Positions 1 through 7,778 of a stretch of DNA of 64,000 nucleotides are shown in pieces. The stretch is taken from NCBI RefSeq assembly GCF_007673525.1, contig NZ_VDZU01000001.1, positions 1,240,001-1,304,000 on the forward strand, written 5' to 3'. The first letter of the stretch is position 1. Each line of letters begins with the position of its first letter. Position numbers and translations under genes: made by a program. This DNA is from Fictibacillus phosphorivorans (GTDB lineage Bacteria; Bacillota; Bacilli; Bacillales; Fictibacillaceae). The notes under the pieces are model-generated. The model was not told where the DNA came from, made no database searches, and worked only from the letters and a program-made list of their open reading frames with translations.

Positions 1-1
1 A

Positions 2-1480
2 GAAGCCCTTGAGATATACGAAAAATTAAACGATCACTTAAAGCTTGAGTTGATCCGAGACCTTCCTGAAGGTGAAAAGATCACGATCTATGAGCAAGGT
101 GAATTCTTTGACCTTTGCCGTGGGCCACACGTTCCTTCAACAGGGAAGATCAAAGCTTATAAATTGATGAGTATCTCTGGTGCATATTGGCGTGGAGACA
201 GCGACAACCAAATGCTTCAACGTATTTATGGTTCAGCGTTCTTAAGCCAAAAAGACCTTGATGAGTATCTTCACTTTATTGAGGAAGCTCAAAAACGTGA
301 TCATCGTAAACTCGGAAAAGAATTAGAGTTATTCATGTTCTCAGAAGAAGCACCAGGAATGCCTTTCTATCTTCCTAACGGTCAGACAATCCGTACAGAG
401 CTTGAGAACTTCTCTCGCGAACTTCAACGTCAAGTGGATTATGACGAAGTACGTACTCCGTTTATGATGAATCAGCGTCTTTGGGAACAATCGGGTCACT
501 GGGATCATTATCATGAAAACATGTATTTCTCTGAAGTAGATGATACAAAATTTGCGATGAAGCCGATGAACTGCCCAGGCCACATGTTGATCTTTAAGAA
601 CAAACTACATTCATATAGAGATCTTCCGGTACGTATGGCCGAGTTCGGTCAAGTACATCGTCACGAATATAGCGGTGCACTAAACGGTATGATTCGTGTT
701 CGTACGTTCTGCCAAGATGATGCGCATATCTTTGTGACACCACAGCAGATCGAAAGTGAGATTAAAAATGTATTTAAGTTAGTTGATAAAATCTACAGCA
801 CGTTTGGTTTCGAATATTCTGTAGAACTTTCAACTCGTCCAGAAGATTCTATGGGTGATGACCGTTTATGGGAACAAGCTGAGGGTGCATTGAAAAACGT
901 TCTAGAAGATCTAGGGATGAACTATCATCTGAACGAGGGAGATGGAGCGTTCTACGGTCCGAAGATCGATTTCCATATTAAAGATGCTCTTAAAAGAAGC
1001 CATCAGTGTGCAACGATTCAGCTGGACTTCCAGATGCCAGAAAAGTTCGATCTAACGTATGTAGATGAAAACAACCAAAAGGTTCGTCCAGTCGTTATTC
1101 ACCGTGCTATCTATGGTTCGATCGACCGTTTCTTAGGAATTTTGGTTGAGCACTTTGCTGGAGCGTTCCCAACTTGGTTAGCGCCTGTACAAGTGAAACT
1201 AATACCAGTATCAGATGTTCATAATGAATACGCGTATAAGCTTCAAGAAGATTTGAAGCAGCATGCAGTACGTGTTGAGATCGATACTAGAAACGAAAAG
1301 ATCGGCTACAAGATCCGTGAAGCACAGATGAAGAAGATTCCTTACATGCTTGTTCTAGGTGATAAAGAGATCGAAGACAATGCTGTTAACGTTCGTAAAT
1401 ATGGTGAGCAAAAGTCAGAGACTGTTTCTTATGAAAATTTCCGCGATAAGATTTTAGCTCAAATTAATGAAAAGAGATAA
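2..1480 (+). CDS. thrS: Threonyl-tRNA synthetase, C-terminal part (5' end outside window)
   Basis: Charges tRNA-Thr with threonine in the cytoplasm. The reading frame is open from base 2, so the gene enters from the left; 492 residues are present against about 640 in the family. The N-terminal TGS domain and the start of the editing domain are therefore missing from the window. Visible features: end of the second additional (editing) domain with the FFDLCRGPHVPSTG stretch, class II core with the MNCPGH motif, the HRHEYSGALNGMIRVR stretch, and the zinc ligands expected in this family (Cys of MNCPGH, His of DDAHIF, His of VVIHRAIYGS). The last ~100 residues, from WLAPVQVKLIPVS, are the anticodon-binding domain. 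A terminator follows the stop. Any upstream T-box leader lies outside the window. Confidence 0.97.
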   Translation, partial: EALEIYEKLNDHLKLELIRDLPEGEKITIYEQGEFFDLCRGPHVPSTGKIKAYKLMSISGAYWRGDSDNQMLQRIYGSAFLSQKDLDEYLHFIEEAQKRDHRKLGKELELFMFSEEAPGMPFYLPNGQTIRTELENFSRELQRQVDYDEVRTPFMMNQRLWEQSGHWDHYHENMYFSEVDDTKFAMKPMNCPGHMLIFKNKLHSYRDLPVRMAEFGQVHRHEYSGALNGMIRVRTFCQDDAHIFVTPQQIESEIKNVFKLVDKIYSTFGFEYSVELSTRPEDSMGDDRLWEQAEGALKNVLEDLGMNYHLNEGDGAFYGPKIDFHIKDALKRSHQCATIQLDFQMPEKFDLTYVDENNQKVRPVVIHRAIYGSIDRFLGILVEHFAGAFPTWLAPVQVKLIPVSDVHNEYAYKLQEDLKQHAVRVEIDTRNEKIGYKIREAQMKKIPYMLVLGDKEIEDNAVNVRKYGEQKSETVSYENFRDKILAQINEKR

Positions 1481-1494
1481 GGTTATTGAGAGAG

Positions 1495-1523
1495 CGGCCA
1501 ATGTTGAATTGGCCGTCTTTTTT
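1495..1523 (+). terminator. rho-independent terminator of thrS
   Basis: Perfect 8-bp stem CGGCCAAT / ATTGGCCG with a 5-nt loop, followed by TCTTTTTTT, starting 14 bases after the thrS stop. Confidence 0.93.
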
Positions 1524-1538
1524 AAAGGAAATTGAAAA

Positions 1539-1622
1539 GTGGACAGTAAAATGCTCAATGTGGACAGTAAATTACTGAAAGTGGACAGTATTTACTCAAG
1601 AGTGGATAGTAAAACTACAAAA
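1539..1622. repeat. 21-bp tandem array 1 (4 units)
   Basis: The core GTGGACAGTAAA (with small changes) starts at 1539, 1560, 1581 and 1602, exactly 21 bp apart. The other ~9 bp of each unit differ in sequence but not in length. It lies 15 bp behind the thrS terminator. One frame (GTG at 1539 to TAA at 1635-1637) is open and reads as VDSK-type heptads, with AAAGGA 9 bases upstream, but I do not call it a gene. It has the same period as the arrays at 6744, 12444 and 60668, with unrelated cores. Confidence 0.9.
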
Positions 1623-1704
1623 CAAAAAAGCAAATAAAAAAACTCTTGCATTCCTTTCGTAAACGAAGTAAAATTAATTTCGTTGCTGTTATTACATTCG
1701 TTGT

Positions 1705-1734
1705 TTGACACGCATATCTCCAATGTGTTATAGT
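1705..1734 (+). promoter_or_regulatory. sigma-A promoter of the infC operon
   Basis: Consensus TTGACA at 1705-1710, 18-bp spacer, TATAGT at 1729-1734. The next gene is infC, about 235 bp downstream, giving a long leader. Confidence 0.75.
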
Positions 1735-1769
1735 ATGTAAGGTTAATAAAATAAGCAAAAGCATCAAAC

Positions 1770-1906
1770 AAGCAGAAGCACCCGCTTCTCACCTGACTCG
1801 ACGTCCTGAGTGACTGTTGATGGGTAGATGGATATTCAGGCATGTCAAAGTGTACATAGCCGGTTTACTATGTGTGGGTGATCGTTGCGCCGACGCTTTT
1901 TTTATT
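1770..1906 (+). promoter_or_regulatory. L20-type leader RNA upstream of infC-rpmI-rplT
   Basis: The transcript between the promoter and infC carries several short helices: CACCC against GGGTG, ACTC/GAGT around 1797-1813, ACATAG/CTATGT around 1855-1872, and a GC-rich segment ending in a T7 run at 1897-1903. In Bacillus, L20 represses this operon by premature termination in the leader. Position, length and the T-run fit that system. I could not draw the full fold, so the limits are approximate. Confidence 0.6.
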
Positions 1907-1923
1907 TGCAGAAATAACAAGTC

Positions 1924-1941
1924 GAGTGTTTTAAAACACTC
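1924..1941. repeat. 18-bp perfect palindrome before the infC RBS
   Basis: GAGTGTTTTAAAACACTC reads the same on both strands and ends 13 bases before the GGAGGTG ribosome binding site of infC. It could form a small RNA hairpin in the leader. It may belong to the L20 regulatory fold or be independent of it. Confidence 0.7.
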
Positions 1942-1968
1942 ACTGAAAAAATTTGGAGGTGACTTACT

Positions 1969-2484
1969 ATTAGTAAGGACATGTCTGTCAATGAAGGTAT
2001 TCGTGCTCGTGAGGTTCGCTTAATCGGTCCTGATGGAAGCCAGCTTGGCATTAAATCTAGACAAGAAGCTTTGGATCTCGCTACAAACGCAAATCTTGAC
2101 CTTGTACTCGTTGCTGCAACTGCTAAACCGCCAGTATGTCGTATCATGGACTACGGTAAGTTTAAATACGAGCAACAACGTAAAGATCGTGAAGCACGAA
2201 AAAATCAAAAGGTCATTACGACTAAAGAGATTCGTCTAAGTCCAACGATTGAGGAAAACGACTTTAATACAAAGCTTAGAAATGCACGTAAGTTCCTTGA
2301 AAAAGGTGACAAAGTAAAAGCAAGTATTCGTTTCCGTGGACGTGCAATCACTCATTCTCAAATCGGAAAAACGGTATTGGAAAAGTTAGCGAAAGAATGT
2401 GAAGATCTTTCTACGGTTGAAACGAAGCCGAAGATGGAAGGTCGTAGCATGTTCCTTATCCTTGCACCTAAAGCCGAAAAATAA
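1969..2484 (+). CDS. infC: Translation initiation factor IF-3 (ATT start)
   Basis: Binds the 30S subunit, prevents premature 50S joining and checks start-codon pairing. The 171-residue protein has the usual N-domain ([20 protein letters not shown]), basic linker and C-domain ([21 protein letters not shown]). I place the start at ATT 1969: GGAGGT at 1955-1960 is 8 bases upstream, and the residues encoded from there (I/M-S-K-D) match the family N-terminus. The ATG at 1981 is 20 bases from that site and would cut off four residues. Rare AUU/AUA-type starts in infC are known to let IF-3 restrain its own synthesis. First gene of infC-rpmI-rplT, 24 bp before rpmI. Confidence 0.93.
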   Translation: MSKDMSVNEGIRAREVRLIGPDGSQLGIKSRQEALDLATNANLDLVLVAATAKPPVCRIMDYGKFKYEQQRKDREARKNQKVITTKEIRLSPTIEENDFNTKLRNARKFLEKGDKVKASIRFRGRAITHSQIGKTVLEKLAKECEDLSTVETKPKMEGRSMFLILAPKAEK

Positions 2485-2508
2485 TTTTTACCAGGGAGGA
2501 TAACCATT

Positions 2509-2712
2509 ATGCCTAAAATGAAAACTCATAAAGGTGCTGCGAAGCGCTTTAGAAAAACTGGATCAGGTAAATTAAAGCGTGCTCGCGCTTATACTAGTCA
2601 CTTGTTTGCTAACAAGTCAACTAAAGCTAAGCGTAAGCTTCGTAAAGCGAAACTTGTTCACAGCGGTGACTACAAGCGTATCCGCACATTGTTAACTTAC
2701 AAAAAACGTTAA
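2509..2712 (+). CDS. rpmI: 50S ribosomal protein L35
   Basis: Small, very basic 67-residue protein of the large ribosomal subunit. It starts with [14 protein letters not shown], the family signature, and length is typical (64-67). A GGGAGG ribosome binding site lies just upstream of ATG 2509. It sits between infC and rplT, as in nearly all Firmicutes, and is expected to be controlled with them through the upstream leader and L20. Confidence 0.97.
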   Translation: MPKMKTHKGAAKRFRKTGSGKLKRARAYTSHLFANKSTKAKRKLRKAKLVHSGDYKRIRTLLTYKKR

Positions 2713-2749
2713 TCGTCATTAATCGATTTAATAATAGGAGGTTTTTAAT

Positions 2750-3109
2750 ATGCCAAGAGTAAAAGGTGGCTATGTAACACGTCGTCGTCGTAAGAAAGTT
2801 CTTAAACTAGCTAAAGGCTATTTCGGTTCCAAACATAAATTATTTAAAGTAGCACAACAACAAGTATTCAAATCACTTATGTACGCTTACCGTGACCGTC
2901 GTCAAAAGAAGCGTGACTTCCGTAAGCTTTGGATCACTCGTATCAACGCTGCTGCTCGTACAAACGGTCTTTCTTACAGCCGTTTAATGCACGGTCTTAA
3001 ACTTGCAGGTATCGACATCAACCGTAAGATGCTTTCTGAAATTGCTATCACAGACGAAAAAGCTTTCGCTGAATTAGCTTCAAAAGCAAAAGACAGCCTA
3101 AAAGCTTAA
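2750..3109 (+). CDS. rplT: 50S ribosomal protein L20
   Basis: 119-residue 23S rRNA-binding protein needed for early assembly of the large subunit, and in Bacillus also the repressor of its own operon. The N-terminus [26 protein letters not shown] is the long basic extension of the family; the globular part follows ([21 protein letters not shown]). AGGAGG lies 8 bp upstream of the ATG. Last gene of the infC operon; a terminator follows. Confidence 0.98.
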   Translation: MPRVKGGYVTRRRRKKVLKLAKGYFGSKHKLFKVAQQQVFKSLMYAYRDRRQKKRDFRKLWITRINAAARTNGLSYSRLMHGLKLAGIDINRKMLSEIAITDEKAFAELASKAKDSLKA

Positions 3110-3120
3110 GTAGAAAAAAA

Positions 3121-3160
3121 GAAAAGATCATTTCCTCATTTGATGGAGATGATCTTTTTT
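3121..3160 (+). terminator. terminator behind rplT
   Basis: AAAGATCAT (3123-3131) pairs with ATGATCTTT (3149-3157), followed by T residues. It lies between rplT and the DUF1294 gene, so the latter is read either by read-through or from its own promoter. Confidence 0.9.
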
Positions 3161-3182
3161 CATTCTGAAGGGAAACAACAAG

Positions 3183-3434
3183 GTGTTAATCATATATCTA
3201 ATCATTTTAAACGTAGCCGCTTATTATGTTATGAAAAGAGACAAGTTATCTGCTAAAAAAGGCGAATGGCGTACACCTGAAGCGAGGCTTTGGCTGATCG
3301 CTGTTATTGGTGGAGCACCGGGTATGTGGCTTGCTATGAAAAAGTTACGTCATAAGACTAAGCATCCCTCGTTTCGTTACGGGCTGCCTCTTTTAAGTAT
3401 GTTTATAACGGTTTTAGCAGGCTGGTTTATATAG
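3183..3434 (+). CDS. ysdA: DUF1294 small membrane protein (YsdA-like)
   Basis: 83 residues, GTG start with GAAGGG about 11 bases upstream. Two hydrophobic segments, one at the N-terminus (LIIYLIILNVAAYYVM) and one at the end (LLSMFITVLAGWFI), flank a basic middle with the WRTPEARLWLIAVIGGAPGMW stretch typical of DUF1294. It occupies the place of B. subtilis ysdA directly after rplT. The function of the family is unknown. Its 3' end nearly touches the convergent cydB. Confidence 0.85.
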   Translation: MLIIYLIILNVAAYYVMKRDKLSAKKGEWRTPEARLWLIAVIGGAPGMWLAMKKLRHKTKHPSFRYGLPLLSMFITVLAGWFI

Positions 3435-3437
3435 AAA

Positions 3438-4463
3438 CTATTCTTGTTGAAGATATCGTTTGTCTTTTAAGAACAACCTCCAGAAAATATAGAAACCTGG
3501 TGCCAAGATGGCGAGACCAACGATATACATAATCATTAATGAATAAAATGTTTCTGGTGCAGTAAACGCCTCATAGATCGTTAAATCAGGATATACGATA
3601 TAAGGCAGATGAGCTAATCCATAACCTACGCTTGCAAGACCATATTGTAAAACAGTTGCTAATAGTGTAAGACGCGGCCGTCCAATTCCTGGGCGGTTTT
3701 GTTTTGGCCACCATAGAGAAAAGTATGCAATAAGAAAGGCGACCAATGATAGAATAAACCAGATTTTTTGATCCATTAGATTATCAATAAGCCAGCGCGA
3801 TTCTGGTGTTATAAATAGTAATGTGAAAAGAGCGGATATTAGCGTCAGTGGTCCTAACAGAATCGCATTGCTCCGATATAACCTATATGCATCCTCTTTT
3901 TTAGAGACTCTTGCGTAATCTGCTAAAAACAGTGATGAAAGATACAACTCAGATGTAAGGCCGAATAGCACGTACAAATAGAGTGTTGGACTTGTGAGCA
4001 GCTTTGAGAGCAATAAGCTCTGTGTATCTCCATCAACAGCGATAAATCCACCTTGTGAGATAGGAAGCACGGCAATTAGCAGGGATGGAATAAGCAGGCC
4101 AGAGATGCCTGAGATAATAAACATCGTTCGGCGATATCCTTGAACGGAATAGGAGAACACCATAAATGCACTCCGGATAGCAAGTAAGAAGAGAATCAAA
4201 GAAACTGGAACGAGCATGACCGTTCCGAGAGTATATGCTCCTTTAGGAAAGAAGCCCACGAACGCAACCACTAAAAGAACTAAGAAAGTGTTTGTAATTT
4301 CCCAAGTGGGGGACAAGAAACGATTTGCGATTCTTCCAGCCATCGTCTTATGATTGTTATAGATCATCGCCCAGAATCCAGCCCCAAAATCGATCGAACC
4401 GAATATGCTATAGATAAATATAAAGGTCCACATCATCAGAATCGCTAAAACTTCTTCGCTCAT
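3438..4463 (-). CDS. cydB: Cytochrome bd-type quinol oxidase subunit II
   Basis: Membrane subunit that, with CydA, forms a terminal quinol oxidase reducing oxygen to water. The 341-residue protein is almost wholly hydrophobic with about eight to nine membrane segments and the family-typical N-terminus (MMWTFIFIYSIFGSIDFGAGFWAMIY). AAAGGAGG lies 8 bases before the ATG on the minus strand. It is 16 bp downstream of cydA and clearly in its operon. No cydC/cydD assembly transporter genes are nearby. The pair resembles the second, YthA/YthB-type bd oxidase of Bacillus, which I infer from size and from the short CydA Q-loop region; I cannot settle this without an alignment. Confidence 0.9.
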   Translation of the reverse strand: MSEEVLAILMMWTFIFIYSIFGSIDFGAGFWAMIYNNHKTMAGRIANRFLSPTWEITNTFLVLLVVAFVGFFPKGAYTLGTVMLVPVSLILFLLAIRSAFMVFSYSVQGYRRTMFIISGISGLLIPSLLIAVLPISQGGFIAVDGDTQSLLLSKLLTSPTLYLYVLFGLTSELYLSSLFLADYARVSKKEDAYRLYRSNAILLGPLTLISALFTLLFITPESRWLIDNLMDQKIWFILSLVAFLIAYFSLWWPKQNRPGIGRPRLTLLATVLQYGLASVGYGLAHLPYIVYPDLTIYEAFTAPETFYSLMIMYIVGLAILAPGFYIFWRLFLKDKRYLQQE

Positions 4464-4479
4464 CCTTCATTCCTCCTTT

Positions 4480-5820
4480 CTAACTCTGAAGTTTTTCCAT
4501 ATCTTTTGAAACAGGGTTTCGTTTGAAATAAGCTGTTAAAATTAAAACGGTTAACACGCTGAGTAGCGCATATAAGCCTAAGAATAACAGGAAGAGCACG
4601 CCAAGGTCTTCATTCTTAGTCGCAGCTTCGGCCGTCGTCTGAACGCGATAGATAGTCCATGGTTGTCTTCCACTACAGCTAAATACCCAGCCGAACTCAA
4701 TGCCGAGCATAGAAAGTGGTCCGGATAAAACAAGAGACCATAACAGCCACTTTGGAAAAGGTTTTCCTTTTCTTTTTACGAAGAACCACCAATAGGCTAA
4801 AGCAACTGCTGCAAGCCCTAATAAAAGTGTTCCAATCCCTACCATTAAGTTAAAGAGCGTGTGTACATAAAAAGGTGGCCATGTTTCTCGAGGAAACTCG
4901 TATAGTCCTTTTACCTCAGTATCGAACTTTCCAGCAGCAAGCCAACTAAGTGCCCAAGGGATTTCGATTCCGTATTTCACTTCCTCGGTCTTTGGATCTG
5001 TATAACCTCCTATAGCAAGTGGTGCATACCTTTGAGTCTCAAACAGCCCTTCTGCTGCTGCTAGTTTTTCAGGAGAATGTTGGTGCAGAATCTGTGCTGA
5101 ATGATGCCCAGAAACTGCAGAGACAAAGCTCATCAAAAGAGCGACGGTAAGAGACATGAACAACCCTTTTAAGTGATAAGCTCGTTCGCGTTCAGGTCTC
5201 TTCTTTAAAAGTTTAAACGCTGCTACAGAAGCAACGGCAAAAGCGCCGGTCATATAAGCCGTGATGGCAACGTGAAAGGAAGAGGATAGAAAGCTAGGAT
5301 TGAAGAAAGCATCCCAAGGGGAGACATCATAGATCGTCCCATCTGGTTTGATCTTAAATCCATCCGGTGTATTCATCCACGTATTAACGGCTGAAATTAA
5401 GATGGCGGACGCAACAGCTCCTAGTGCTACAAAGAATACAGAGATCAAACGGAAGTATCTCGGTAACCTGTCAGCCGCATATACGTAAATAGACATGAAC
5501 AAGGCTTCTAAAAAGAAAGCAAAAATTTCAATCTGAAAGGGAAGGGAGATAACCTTTCCTACGATTTCCATAAATCCTGGCCACAACAAAGATAATTGTA
5601 CGCCGACGATCGTCCCTGATGGAATAGCCACCCCTAACAAAACAGCAAACGCCTTTGTCCAGCGCTTAGCCATGATGGCGTAATCATTGTCACCTTTCAC
5701 TTGATGTATGATTTCGGCGATAACGATCATCAAAGGAAGACCTACACCAAGTGTTGCAAATATTATATGAAAACCTAGTGATGTACCAAAGAACGCTCTC
5801 GCAAGTACAACTGTATCCAT
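4480..5820 (-). CDS. cydA: Cytochrome bd-type quinol oxidase subunit I
   Basis: Haem-carrying and quinol-oxidising subunit of the bd oxidase. 446 residues, about nine membrane segments. Visible ligands: His18 in the first helix (GTSLGFHIIF), the glutamate-containing helix EIFAFFLEALFMSIYVYAA, a later His in SSSFHVAITAYM, and GRQPW at 384-388, the family signature. The protein is shorter than classical E. coli-type CydA (~520), so the Q-loop is the short form, as in cyanide-insensitive or YthA-like oxidases. AGGAGG lies 9 bases before the start. First gene of the minus-strand cydAB operon, divergent from ytxB; a 21-bp-spaced direct repeat lies between the two. Confidence 0.93.
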   Translation of the reverse strand: MDTVVLARAFFGTSLGFHIIFATLGVGLPLMIVIAEIIHQVKGDNDYAIMAKRWTKAFAVLLGVAIPSGTIVGVQLSLLWPGFMEIVGKVISLPFQIEIFAFFLEALFMSIYVYAADRLPRYFRLISVFFVALGAVASAILISAVNTWMNTPDGFKIKPDGTIYDVSPWDAFFNPSFLSSSFHVAITAYMTGAFAVASVAAFKLLKKRPERERAYHLKGLFMSLTVALLMSFVSAVSGHHSAQILHQHSPEKLAAAEGLFETQRYAPLAIGGYTDPKTEEVKYGIEIPWALSWLAAGKFDTEVKGLYEFPRETWPPFYVHTLFNLMVGIGTLLLGLAAVALAYWWFFVKRKGKPFPKWLLWSLVLSGPLSMLGIEFGWVFSCSGRQPWTIYRVQTTAEAATKNEDLGVLFLLFLGLYALLSVLTVLILTAYFKRNPVSKDMEKLQS

Positions 5821-5911
5821 GATCGGACTCCTCCTAAGAAACTAAGAACTATGTAAGCAAACAATCTATATTTAAGGTGTCAAAAAGAAGTAGTGTTTAT
5901 GCATACGAACA

Positions 5912-5942
5912 TTCTGTCATACAGAGCTCGTCTTCTGTCATA
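5912..5942. repeat. two direct copies of TTCTGTCATA, 21 bp apart
   Basis: Identical 10-mers at 5912-5921 and 5933-5942 in the divergent space between cydA and ytxB. Two helical turns between copies would place a bound protein on the same face of DNA, so this may be an operator. It has the same 21-bp period as the larger arrays in this window. Confidence 0.6.
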
Positions 5943-5968
5943 TGCTGACTTAAAGGGGGGATGAGTGC

Positions 5969-6571
5969 GTGTTAGACAATAGTAGTGTGTTCATCGAGGT
6001 GCTCAAGTTCAGTGGAATCTTTGCCCCTTTATTGTTCATTCTTCTCCAAGCGTTTCGACAGTTCTTTTTTCTTCCGGTTGGCTTGATCTGTCTTACAGGC
6101 GGCATCTTGTTTGGAGCAGTTGCAGGCGCGTTCTATTCAGTCATCGGAATTACGCTTTCGAGTGTTCTTTTCTACTGGGGAATGAAAAGTATGCCGAAAC
6201 TGATGAAAAAAGTAAAAAAGCTGCAAAAAAAGTGGATTGGAAAACGTATGCCGTTCTCGGTAGGTCAGATTGCAATTTTAAAAATGATTCCCTTTATGCA
6301 TTTTCATCTTTTGAGTCTATGCTTGATCGAGATTTCATCAAATTTTAAAGAGTATACAAAGGCTAGTATCATATCGAACGTTCCGATCGCTATTCTTTAT
6401 TCTTCATTCGGTTCGGTGTTGCTTTCTCTATCGCTCGTTACTTCTGCAGCTATTATTATCGTCTTGTCTGTATTGTTTTACTTATTGAGAAGAAAAGAAT
6501 GGGTGATCAAATGGAGTGAGTTCTTTGAGGAAGAGATAGAAGAACAGCAAAAACAACGCATGCCTGCATAG
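5969..6571 (+). CDS. ytxB: VTT/TVP38 (SNARE-associated type) membrane protein
   Basis: 200-residue integral membrane protein of the VTT/DedA superfamily. GTG start with AAAGGGGGG 8 bases upstream. The core motif region FFFLPVGLICLTGGILFGAVAGAFYSVIG, with its glycine-rich re-entrant loop, is visible at about residues 30-60; further hydrophobic segments follow at ~110-170 and the tail is charged (EEEIEEQQKQ). Some VTT proteins are lipid scramblases or transporters; the role of this one is unknown. B. subtilis ytxB lies close to thrS, so the symbol is given by family and neighbourhood only. Confidence 0.8.
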   Translation: MLDNSSVFIEVLKFSGIFAPLLFILLQAFRQFFFLPVGLICLTGGILFGAVAGAFYSVIGITLSSVLFYWGMKSMPKLMKKVKKLQKKWIGKRMPFSVGQIAILKMIPFMHFHLLSLCLIEISSNFKEYTKASIISNVPIAILYSSFGSVLLSLSLVTSAAIIIVLSVLFYLLRRKEWVIKWSEFFEEEIEEQQKQRMPA

Positions 6572-6630
6572 TGGAAACTGAAGTAAAATAAAAAAAGTAA
6601 GGTAAAAAACATGGGTTTCATATGTAATTT

Positions 6631-6655
6631 CATGCGAAGCGCATGTTTTTTTTTG
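6631..6655 (+). terminator. terminator behind ytxB
   Basis: Perfect stem CATGCG / CGCATG with a 3-nt loop and nine following Ts. An upstream AACATG near 6609 could pair alternatively with the 3' arm. Confidence 0.85.
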
Positions 6656-6743
6656 TTAAAAAAGAAAAATCTGTGAAATTCAACCGGTTTGCATATCGCC
6701 TTCATAAGTTAAGTAGAAGATGTTAATTCTTTAAATTTGATGG

Positions 6744-6827
6744 ATAATCCGGCTAGATTCCAAAATAATCCAGCGAGTTTATGCGATAATCCGGCGAGTT
6801 TTTGCAATATAGCGGCGAGTTTACAAT
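6744..6827. repeat. 21-bp tandem array 2 (4 units)
   Basis: Cores ATAATCC.GCGAGTTT begin at 6744, 6765, 6786 and 6807, exactly 21 bp apart; the fourth is diverged (ATATAGCGGCGAGTTT). It lies about 90 bp behind the ytxB terminator. A frame from ATG 6740 to TGA 6836-6838 stays open and reads as DNPASF-like heptads, but it has no ribosome binding site. The rest of the 6572-6917 gap holds the terminator, this array and a TATAAT at 6890-6895 before the next gene. Confidence 0.9.
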
Positions 6828-6917
6828 TTTCGACATGAATTTTACTTTTGCATTAGAAATTCATCCTCGAATGTAGGACTAGTTAACGTTATAATAGCTT
6901 AGGAATGAAAGGCAGGG

Positions 6918-7418
6918 ATGAACGTGAAAATTGAAGAACTCTTTTCCATGCAGAACGAATTAAATATGCGCATAGTAAAAGAACATAATCTTGATAACTC
7001 ATCATTATTTGAACAGAGAAGATTAGCATTTCTTGTTGAGCTTGGTGAACTAGCGAATGAAACAAGATGCTTTAAATATTGGAGTAAACGTCCTGCTTCT
7101 GAAAAAGAAGTAATTTTAGAAGAATATGTAGACGGACTACATTTTGTCTTATCGATAGGATTAGATTTGGGCTTTAAAGAGGTTGAAATAACCAATGAGG
7201 TTGATCTTGGCGAGAAGATGGACAAGATAGATATCAATACTTTATTTTTAACTCTATATCAATCGGGGTCTAAATCTTTATTAATCGAAGAATTCCAATC
7301 GTTTTTTGACACATTTTTAGGGCTCGGTGTGAAACTCGGCTTTTCTTTTGAAGAGATCGAAGAAGCTTACCTTTCAAAAAATAGAGTAAATCATGAACGT
7401 CAAGATACGGGCTATTAA
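6918..7418 (+). CDS. Dimeric (all-alpha) dUTP diphosphatase
   Basis: Hydrolyses dUTP to dUMP and pyrophosphate, keeping uracil out of DNA. The 166-residue protein matches the dUTPase_2 family, not the trimeric beta-type: metal-binding ExxE in VELGELANE (about residues 41-49), EEYVDGLHFVLSIG at ~71-84, and the C-terminal signature YLSKNRVNHERQDTGY. A GGCAGG site precedes the ATG. It stands alone between array 2 and the convergent sspI; I do not recall a gene here in B. subtilis. A shared bidirectional terminator separates it from sspI. Confidence 0.88.
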   Translation: MNVKIEELFSMQNELNMRIVKEHNLDNSSLFEQRRLAFLVELGELANETRCFKYWSKRPASEKEVILEEYVDGLHFVLSIGLDLGFKEVEITNEVDLGEKMDKIDINTLFLTLYQSGSKSLLIEEFQSFFDTFLGLGVKLGFSFEEIEEAYLSKNRVNHERQDTGY

Positions 7419-7445
7419 TAAAACAATTAACTTTAAACAAAAATA

Positions 7446-7469
7446 AAAAACCCGGGGAACCGGGTTTTA
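7446..7469. terminator. bidirectional terminator between dUTPase gene and sspI
   Basis: AAAAACCCGG GGAA CCGGGTTTT: a GC-rich stem with an A-run on one side and a T-run on the other, serving both convergent genes. It overlaps the last bases of sspI. Confidence 0.9.
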
Positions 7470-7673
7470 CTTCAAGCCGTCTGAAAGTGTGTTTAAAATT
7501 TCTTCTTTCTTTTGCTGATCAGAGTTTTTCCAGATCACTTCAAAAAGAACACCAAGACCAGGAAGCATTTTTTCTTCTCCACTCTCGATGGCATCTACGA
7601 TCGTATCTTGTAACTGTTCTTTATTGTTGCCAGTAACGTTATGCAATACAGCTTTTCTTAAGTCTAGATTCAT
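7467..7673 (-). CDS. sspI: Small acid-soluble spore protein I
   Basis: 68-residue minor SASP made in the forespore (B. subtilis SspI is about 71). Begins [21 protein letters not shown] and contains [20 protein letters not shown], the SspI signature. AGAGGTG lies 8 bases before the ATG on the minus strand. A monocistronic gene upstream of and divergent from ysgA, as in B. subtilis. A sigma-G promoter is expected but I could not identify one with confidence. Confidence 0.93.
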   Translation of the reverse strand: MNLDLRKAVLHNVTGNNKEQLQDTIVDAIESGEEKMLPGLGVLFEVIWKNSDQQKKEEILNTLSDGLK

Positions 7674-7778
7674 GGATATGCACCTCTATTAATTTTTTCT
7701 TTTTTTATTGTGTACGTTCTGAGCATGTTTTATGAGAAAAAAGTAAAATATTTATGATTTAAAGGAGAACAATTGAAT

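Noticed and set aside
1539..1637. 32-codon frame in 21-bp array 1 as a real gene
   Set aside because: The open frame follows from a repeat length divisible by three; array 4 with the same period is closed, so coding is not the likely cause. Kept as repeat with a note.
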